Shown in pieces: positions 1 through 4,623 of a DNA stretch of 8,702 bases (its first letter is position 1; the number at the start of each line of letters is the position of its first letter). The notes beneath the pieces are model-generated. The model saw nothing but the letters and a program-made list of their open reading frames with translations, had not been told where the DNA came from and made no database searches. Source of the stretch: JARRLC01 sp050290865 (GTDB lineage Bacteria; Pseudomonadota; Alphaproteobacteria; Rhizobiales; Rhodomicrobiaceae); assembly GCA_050290865.1 (NCBI GenBank), contig JBNKIW010000080.1:1-8702 (forward strand), read 5' to 3'. The position numbers were made by a program, and so were the translations under genes.

Positions 1-2
1 GT

Positions 3-971
3 GCCCGTGTACCGCATCTGGCGGCGGCGGCACGCCTGCTGTGGGTAGCGGGCGTGTTGTTCAGCTTCGTCGCTGCCATGGGCTATGCGGCGGCAACCCG
101 TGGTCAGGTCACCGCCGAGGCCGACACCAGATTGAAGGATCGTGCGGGGATTGAGCGGGCGATCGCACGCAGCGAGACCGAGCTTGCCGCGCTGCCTCAG
201 CACCGCCCGGCGCGCGCCGTTGAGGCCGATCTGCACCTCGCCGAGGCTGCCGTCGGGCGCGCCTATGGCTGGTCGAAAGAGTGCAGAAAGATCAAGGATC
301 GCTGGCAGCGCCGGGCTTGTCGTCCGGTGCTCGAGCTGCGCCGCGAGTTGGCGGTGGCCGAAGAGGCGCAGCGCATCGAAGACCGCTTGGCAGCGTTGCG
401 CCAACAGCTGGACGGCCTGGCCGTAGTTGGCGTCAGCGCCAATCCGCAAGCGGATGTGTTGTCGTGGCTGGGGGGCAGATTGCTGTCGCCGGATGGCTGG
501 GAACGCGTGCTGACGGTGTTCATTGCCGCACTGATTGAGATGAGCGCGGCGCTGGGGCTTGCGATCACGGCCCGCGCTGCGGTGGAGTTGATGGGAGACC
601 GTCGGGACGCCAACCCGCGCTGCTCCCACCGGACTGAAGCCGTTGCGCAGGTGGCGCCTGCCGTGGTGCCGCAGATCGCCGCCACCGGTCCGGAGGATGG
701 CTGGAGGACGTGGTTTCAGGAGTGCATCGCGGCTGAACAATGTGCACGGGTGACGCCAAAGGAGGCCTTCAGCCATTACGAAGCCTGGGCGGGCCGCAGG
801 GGCATCAAGAGCACTCTCCCTTATATCACCTTCGGGCGGCGTATGTCAGAGGCCATTGTGGGCCTGGGAGGCAAGTCTCGTCGCGGCGCCACCCGGTATT
901 ATGAGGGGATCACCCTCAGCGGCACCGCAGATGGCAAAGGTGTGCAAGGCACCAGAGAGGCAGGTGAGTGA
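3..971 (+). CDS. Membrane/coiled-coil protein with primase-type C-terminal domain, 5' end missing
   Basis: The frame is open from the left edge (first full codon at base 3), so the start lies outside; 322 residues are visible. Visible residues 11-31 form a hydrophobic segment, residues 34-140 are charged and Ala/Leu/Glu/Arg-rich like a coiled coil with two cysteines (about 94 and 106), and residues 169-190 form a second hydrophobic segment. This coiled-coil-between-membrane-segments layout recalls uncharacterised proteins of alphaproteobacterial plasmids, which carry more membrane segments upstream. Residues 234-307 (DGWRTWFQECI, then FGRRM and RRGATRYYEGITL) resemble the winged-helix tail of P4-type phage/plasmid primases, an unusual partner for a membrane protein. 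The stop TGA overlaps the ATG of the next gene by one base, implying co-translation. The role is unknown; membrane anchoring of a replication complex is a guess. Confidence 0.8.
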   Translation, partial: ARVPHLAAAARLLWVAGVLFSFVAAMGYAAATRGQVTAEADTRLKDRAGIERAIARSETELAALPQHRPARAVEADLHLAEAAVGRAYGWSKECRKIKDRWQRRACRPVLELRRELAVAEEAQRIEDRLAALRQQLDGLAVVGVSANPQADVLSWLGGRLLSPDGWERVLTVFIAALIEMSAALGLAITARAAVELMGDRRDANPRCSHRTEAVAQVAPAVVPQIAATGPEDGWRTWFQECIAAEQCARVTPKEAFSHYEAWAGRRGIKSTLPYITFGRRMSEAIVGLGGKSRRGATRYYEGITLSGTADGKGVQGTREAGE

Positions 972-2614
972 TGTTCACCCAGCTGTTTCCCCCTCGCGTC
1001 AGCACTCACCGCGCCATCGGCTTCCTGGAGCATTTCCACACCAGCGAGGCGGCATGGGTTCTCGTCGCTCCCGGCGGTACCGGCGATGCTCCGGTTGCGA
1101 CCTTTCTTCCGATGGACCACGGCAACGCTGGAGCGTGGATCACTGCGGCCCAACGTCAGAAGAGGAACATCTTGACGCTCATGGCCGAGCCCGCTGCGCC
1201 GGTAAACAACCGCCTGCTCGTTCGCGGCGACATACGCGCGACCAGGCATTTCGGCGTAAAACTGCCCGCGGCAGCGCGCTCTATGCTCGATACCTTCAGG
1301 CCAGCGCCTTTTTTGGTGATGACCGTAGGGCATGCAATCTACGCCGGGTGGCGTCTCATTGCGCCCGTCACCCGAATCGAAGCGATAGAGGATACCGCAA
1401 AAGCGGTAGCCGCTCGGCTCAACGGCACCTCGCTCGGTCATCTGATACCGGTAGGCGGTACTGCGTTGCAAACCGGCGAATTGATCGAGCTGCAATGTTT
1501 GTACAAAGACAGGCTGTGCCTCCTCAGCGAATTTCATAAGACGGCGTCTCGGCCTACGGCCGCGAACCAGGCCGCGCCGACATTGGCGGATATCGACGCC
1601 AAGCCGGTCACATGGCTGTGGCCAGGTATCATCGCTGCGGGAAAGCTCAATCTTCTTGGTGGCCTGCCGGATCTCGGCAAGAGCCAGGTGACGCTATCCG
1701 TCGCCGCGACGGTCTCAACGGGCGGCGGATGGCCCTGTGATGCAGGCAAGGCCGAACCAGGCGGCGTGCTGATCCTCACCAACGAGGATGACGCCGAGGA
1801 CACCATCAAACCGCGGCTGATGGCGGCTGGCGCCGACCTGCGCCGCGTCACCGTTATCGACGACATGATCGACCTGCGACAGGGGATCGGCCCCATCGTC
1901 GCGGCGGCCGAGCGGTTGGGGGGCGTGCGCCTCATCATCTTCGACCCGCTCGACGGCTATATCGAGGGTGCAGCGCACACGGTCCGTGCTGCACTCACAC
2001 CGCTCATAACTTGGGCGGGCGTGGGCGGCGCGGCACTACTCGCCATCGTTCATCCGCCGAAAGGCGGCGACGGCAAGACGATGCAGGAGTGGTTCTCCGG
2101 CTCGACCGCGTTCTGGCGCATGGCGCGGACGGCGTGGTTCGTTATGGCCGATCCGGCCGACGACAAGCGGCGGCTCATGCTGTTCGCGAAGGGCAACATC
2201 GTCGCCGACCGCCGGGGGCACGCATACCGCTTCGAGAGCGTAAATCTGCCGGGCGGCGTCCCCACAAGCCGCGTCGTCTGGGACCGGGCGCGGATCGAGG
2301 CGTCCGCCCAGCAGATGCTGGACGCCAGAACGCGGTCGAAACCGCGGGCGGCAGTGAAAACCGACGGCAGACCGATGGCAGCGGCGACACCGGCGACGCC
2401 ACGGACGGCAAGTCTCGACGGATCGACGGCTTCGACGAATGTGGACGAATGGCTACGTACCGCGCTTGCGAACGGCCCGCGCCTGGCAACCGAACTGAAA
2501 CGCGAGGCGCTGGCGATGGGCATCGGCAAGGGCACCCTCTATAGGGCGGCTGAGAGGCTGGGCGTCACGATCGACAGCCAGGGCAACTTCAAGGAGGGTA
2601 CATGGCGGTCGTAG
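971..2614 (+). CDS. Primase-helicase-like protein: degenerate RepB-type primase domain plus RecA-like ATPase
   Basis: This 547-residue protein probably acts as a DNA-unwinding or initiator ATPase of the element. ATG 971 is preferred over GTG 968 because it forms a TGATG coupling with the upstream stop and has AGAGAGG about 10 bases before it. Residues 1-190 follow the order of RepB-type primase domains (RNILTL at 65-70, GWRL at 126-129, VGGT at 161-164). The usual VDID metal-binding motif appears to be VKLP (96-99), so priming activity is doubtful. Residues 212-440 are a RepA/AAA_25 RecA-like core: Walker A GLPDLGKS (231-238), NEDD (271-274), Walker B LIIFD (321-325), HPPKG (361-365). An Ala/Thr-rich linker follows. 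Residues about 495-547 look like a winged helix, as in many phage and plasmid helicases. A repeat-rich region lies directly downstream. The ATPase call is strong; the primase homology is moderate. Confidence 0.85.
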   Translation: MFTQLFPPRVSTHRAIGFLEHFHTSEAAWVLVAPGGTGDAPVATFLPMDHGNAGAWITAAQRQKRNILTLMAEPAAPVNNRLLVRGDIRATRHFGVKLPAAARSMLDTFRPAPFLVMTVGHAIYAGWRLIAPVTRIEAIEDTAKAVAARLNGTSLGHLIPVGGTALQTGELIELQCLYKDRLCLLSEFHKTASRPTAANQAAPTLADIDAKPVTWLWPGIIAAGKLNLLGGLPDLGKSQVTLSVAATVSTGGGWPCDAGKAEPGGVLILTNEDDAEDTIKPRLMAAGADLRRVTVIDDMIDLRQGIGPIVAAAERLGGVRLIIFDPLDGYIEGAAHTVRAALTPLITWAGVGGAALLAIVHPPKGGDGKTMQEWFSGSTAFWRMARTAWFVMADPADDKRRLMLFAKGNIVADRRGHAYRFESVNLPGGVPTSRVVWDRARIEASAQQMLDARTRSKPRAAVKTDGRPMAAATPATPRTASLDGSTASTNVDEWLRTALANGPRLATELKREALAMGIGKGTLYRAAERLGVTIDSQGNFKEGTWRS

Positions 2615-2655
2615 CAACCGGCGTCCACGTCAACGATCATACGTCCGGCTGGCCC

Positions 2656-2776
2656 GACGGCGCCGACGGATGCGGATGCGTTTGCCAGCGGCCTCGATGG
2701 ATGACGACGGATAAGACGACGGTTCCGACGGATGCCGACGGACTGACCGACGGCTTTCGACGGATGACGACGGATG
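2656..2776 (+). repeat. Iteron-like direct repeat array, core GACGGATG, about 10-bp phasing
   Basis: Exact GACGGATG copies begin at 2665, 2727, 2759 and 2769. One-base or related variants begin at 2656 (GACGGC), 2706 (GACGGATA), 2718 (GACGGT), 2737 (GACGGACT) and 2749 (GACGGC). Successive starts from 2706 are 12, 9, 10, 12, 10 and 10 bases apart, so the cores would lie on nearly one face of the helix. This is typical of cooperative protein-binding arrays such as plasmid iterons or centromere-like sites. The cognate protein is unknown; the neighbouring helicase-like proteins or a factor outside the window are candidates. Confidence 0.65.
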
Positions 2777-2790
2777 GAATCCATCCGTCG
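2768..2790. repeat. 23-bp perfect palindrome made of two opposed GACGGATG motifs
   Basis: The left arm CGACGGATGGA (2768-2778) and right arm TCCATCCGTCG (2780-2790) are exact reverse complements around a single central A at 2779. It closes the direct-repeat array, joining its last direct copy (2769-2776) to the first inverted copy (2782-2789). It could be a dimeric protein-binding site or a small cruciform. Confidence 0.8.
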
Positions 2791-2820
2791 AGGCACCAAC
2801 ACACATCCGTCGTAACTCCT

Positions 2821-2959
2821 CGTGCCCGTGCCCGTGCCCAAAGTGCGAGCGAGGACGGATGGAAGGCGCGAAACCGTGCCTTCCAGTTCCTTCCAAATTT
2901 CCAGTGTTCCAGCGCTCCGTACCGTGCCCACTGCGGGCACGGGCACGGGCACGGGCACG
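2821..2959. repeat. Long inverted repeat of GTGCCC / GGGCAC hexamers
   Basis: Three tandem GTGCCC units (2822-2839) face four tandem GGGCAC units (2935-2958), giving a perfect 19-bp inverted match (2821-2839 with 2935-2953, or with 2941-2959 in another register) around a loop of about 95 bases. The loop contains the most AT-rich piece of the area (about 2881-2910) and three TTCCAG copies (2881-2886, 2899-2904, 2907-2912). A fifth GGGCAC follows at 2967-2972. The structure could be extruded as a cruciform in DNA or form a strong stem in RNA. Confidence 0.75.
2922..2942. repeat. Local hairpin competing with the long GTGCCC/GGGCAC stem
   Basis: CCGTGCCC (2922-2929) and GGGCACGG (2935-2942) form a perfect 8-bp stem with the loop ACTGC. 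It uses the same right-arm hexamers as the long inverted repeat, so the two structures exclude each other and could switch. Confidence 0.6.
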
Positions 2960-3391
2960 GTGCGGTGGGCACGATGACGTCAGCCAGTCTGACGGTCTCG
3001 ACGGGTGCCGACGGATGGCTTCCACCCGTCGCAGTACCGTCGCCGATCCGTCGCAGCCGATGGCTTCCCCACCACGCAAACGTTGCAACAGCCAGCAGGT
3101 ACTCGCGTCGCGCCTACATTTTCACGCGCAGCGCGATGATGCGTAGGCCTCGACACCAAATATGGACCGGCCGTCGGCGATCCGTCGTCATCAATCGCAG
3201 CGTGTCCATTTTGCACGCACAACCTCGCTCTATCACCCGAAGCGGCCGCAGGATGAGCACAGATGGGCACGGGTGCGAGGGGGGGCTCCGTACACGCTGT
3301 ATACACGGCACAGGATACGCAGGCCGCGGGAGCGGCTCTGGCTGGCGGATCAAAGTTCCTCGCCGGGGGCGGATATGCAGGAGGAATCGTC

Positions 3392-3439
3392 ATGTTTTCA
3401 GGCGGTTTGTCGCACCACAATCGTCCTGCAACAACGTAA
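3392..3439 (+). CDS. Possible 15-residue leader peptide with a strong ribosome binding site
   Basis: ATG 3392 is preceded by AGGAGG (3379-3384) at 7-base spacing, the ideal arrangement, and the frame encodes MFSGGLSHHNRPATT before TAA. No promoter is obvious upstream and nothing resembling a terminator or attenuator follows directly. It may be a real leader or antitoxin-sized peptide, or a chance ribosome-binding-site-like sequence. Confidence 0.2.
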   Translation: MFSGGLSHHNRPATT

Positions 3440-3543
3440 CACCATGTATTCATCGCATTGTAATTACGAGGAATACGCGCGGATTAGCTGCAACTCAAGG
3501 AGTGCTGGCAGACCAAACTTCCTCTTTGGAGAGATAAAACGTT

Positions 3544-3572
3544 TAGACATAGGAGGTGCGGGTAGTTATACT
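3544..3572 (+). promoter_or_regulatory. Candidate sigma-70-type promoter for the two-ATPase operon
   Basis: TAGACA (3544-3549) and TATACT (3567-3572) each match the -35 and -10 consensus at five of six bases, with the optimal 17-base spacer. Transcription would begin near 3579, leaving a leader of about 190 bases before ATG 3773. The palindrome TGATATCA (3584-3591) lies just past the predicted start and could be an operator. An AGGAGGTG inside the spacer (3551-3558) has no suitably placed start codon. Confidence 0.5.
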
Positions 3573-3772
3573 CGCTAAGTGCCTGATATCACAATGAAAA
3601 GTGGTTACGAAGAGCGTGAGCGAATGCACGGCTAGCGTAAAACATCGAGGACGGAAGGAACGTGTACAGACCGAATAGGCAGGCCGATTGCGTGAAAGTG
3701 CCACGCATACGGAGAAAACACCGTTTGAGGTTAAGCTGTTGAATTTGCCAACCCGCACCAGGAGGTACAGAC

Positions 3773-4558
3773 ATGAGTGAAGACACAACCACGCTGAGCG
3801 CCGCATGGAATACACTCTGGGAACCGTTCGGCGAATTCGCTTATGCCGCGCGCGAAGACAGGGCGATAACTGCGGCGGCGTTGCTAACGGCCGTTGTGCG
3901 AAAGAGGTTGCCACTGGCTCCCGCGTTTGCGTTTGACGGCCCACCTGCCAGCGGGAAAACATCGCTCATCACCAGTATCGCCGAACTCGCTGGCAGCGAC
4001 ATCGCCGTGGTGTCGGGGGTCCGGGAGGAAGATGAACTACGCAAGCGGCTGTTCGCGGCGCTTCGCGACGGACAGCCGAGCATCTGCCTCGACGATGCTG
4101 GCGGGCGTTTCAATTCAGCCACGCTGGAAGCATGTTTGGCTCTTGATCACGTAGCAGAGCGGACGATCGGCGCTCTCGAACCTGAACTCCTACCCACCAA
4201 TATTGTCGTTCTGATTGCGGGCGACGTTTTCGTTCCGCGCGGGGATCTTTGGCGGCGCATTGTGACAGCGCGTATTAACCCGCGTGCGGAATACGCCGAA
4301 CGCCACGGTGTGACATTCGACATACGAAAACACTGCCGGGATCACCGCCAGGAACTGATCACGGCAGCGTTGACGCTTCTGGACGGGTTCATCGCTGCGG
4401 GCAAACCGCGCGTCATTGAGAATCGCTTGAAGTCCTATGAAGAATGGGACGGCCTGATCCGGCAGTGCATCCTATGGCTCAACGCCGAGGGGATCGCCGA
4501 ACTCGGTGACCCGATTGCCTCGATCAGCGATAGAGCGGGGGCGCAATCAAGGACTTGA
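3773..4558 (+). CDS. Stand-alone ATPase domain, partial paralogue of the 786-aa protein
   Basis: This 261-residue P-loop ATPase starts at ATG 3773 after AGGAGGT (3760-3766, 6-base spacing). Residues 8-250 align end to end, without large gaps, with residues about 426-670 of the protein encoded at 4624-6984; both share RGDLWRRIVTARI and LWLNAEGIAELGDP. It lacks that protein's N-terminal domains and C-terminal extension. Walker A is intact (GPPASGKT, 56-63). The full-length protein's ILLDN is here ICLDD (104-108), and its GNN sensor-like triplet is here GDV (150-152). It may therefore bind ATP but hydrolyse it poorly. It could be a second subunit of a mixed ring, a regulator, or a decaying copy; the preserved frame and strong ribosome binding site argue for expression. 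The homology stops near 4512-4530, just before the stop. Confidence 0.85.
   Translation: MSEDTTTLSAAWNTLWEPFGEFAYAAREDRAITAAALLTAVVRKRLPLAPAFAFDGPPASGKTSLITSIAELAGSDIAVVSGVREEDELRKRLFAALRDGQPSICLDDAGGRFNSATLEACLALDHVAERTIGALEPELLPTNIVVLIAGDVFVPRGDLWRRIVTARINPRAEYAERHGVTFDIRKHCRDHRQELITAALTLLDGFIAAGKPRVIENRLKSYEEWDGLIRQCILWLNAEGIAELGDPIASISDRAGAQSRT
4439..4512 (+). repeat. 74-bp near-identical block shared with 6553-6626
   Basis: By eye, bases 4439-4512 match 6553-6626 (offset 2114) with only three mismatches, all near-silent (G/A, A/G, C/T). The flanking coding DNA of the two paralogues is much more diverged. The block ends where protein similarity ends. It looks like recent recombination or gene conversion between the copies. 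Confidence 0.7.
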
Positions 4559-4572
4559 CCAAAAAACCGCAA

Positions 4573-4600
4573 CCCCCGGCGCGCTGCAATCGGCCGGGGG
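4573..4600. promoter_or_regulatory. GC-rich hairpin in the gap between the two ATPase genes
   Basis: CCCCCGGC (4573-4580) and GCCGGGGG (4593-4600) form a perfect 8-bp stem with a 12-base loop. No T-run follows on the plus strand, so it is not a standard terminator for the upstream gene. On the minus strand TTGCGGTTTTTT follows, which would make a mediocre terminator for antisense transcripts. It may stabilise mRNA or set different expression levels for the two genes. Confidence 0.45.
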
Positions 4601-4623
4601 CGGGATTATAGGAAATCGTTACG

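Larger units (their letters stand above)
2804..3052. repeat. Dispersed GACGGATG-type motifs in both orientations, with small hairpins
   Basis: Further copies lie at 2804-2811 (CATCCGTC, inverted), 2854-2861 and 3010-3017 (direct), with variants at 3000-3007 (GACGGGTG) and 3046-3052 (ATCCGTC). The copy at 3010-3018 pairs with CCACCCGTC at 3022-3030 across a CTT loop with one mismatch. Another hairpin joins CGTCAG (2978-2983) to CTGACG (2989-2994) and overlaps the palindrome TGACGTCA (2975-2982). GATGGCTTCC occurs twice, at 3014-3023 and 3059-3068. These look like a looser second half of the same array. Confidence 0.55.
2615..3772 (+). other. Gene-poor, repeat-rich region, candidate replication or partition locus
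   Basis: No convincing gene was found over 1.16 kb. Long open frames occur here on both strands, but they encode low-complexity Arg/His/Gly/Thr-rich sequences that follow from the DNA repeats. Bases 2650-3052 hold GACGGATG motifs, palindromes and hexamer inverted repeats, listed separately. Bases 3053-3390 hold only scattered echoes (GATCCGTC at 3179-3186, GGGCAC at 3265-3270, the palindrome TGTATACA at 3298-3305). From about 3390 the composition becomes more AT-rich, with a tiny ORF, a promoter candidate and the leader of the next gene. Its position between two helicase-like genes fits an origin of replication. No consensus DnaA box (TTATCCACA) was seen. Confidence 0.6.

Noticed and set aside
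2656..2811. Possible CRISPR array
   Set aside because: The repeated unit is only 8-10 bases with spacers of 0-30 bases and occurs in both orientations, unlike CRISPR repeats of 24 or more bases with uniform spacers.
3288..3308. CCGT...TGTATACA...ACGG dyad as a promoter or quorum-type operator
   Set aside because: The symmetry is imperfect, no -35 box lies at a suitable distance, and no gene starts downstream within a sensible distance.
2602..3537. 311-codon open frame on the plus strand with an AAGGAGGG just before its ATG
   Set aside because: The product is low-complexity and mirrors the DNA repeats (HGHGHGHG, RARARA). Comparable open frames exist in other frames on both strands, and the SD-like bases are part of the upstream gene's last codons. 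A chance frame is the simpler explanation.
3543..3962. 139-codon open frame on the minus strand
   Set aside because: It overlaps the promoter candidate, the leader and the start of a well-supported ATPase gene, has a Cys/Arg/Ser-rich composition and no recognisable motif.
4530..4620. Frameshift that could join the 261-aa ATPase to a lost C-terminal domain
   Set aside because: Neither alternative frame after 4530 resembles the region following residue 672 of the 786-aa protein, so the short gene ends where its homology ends.
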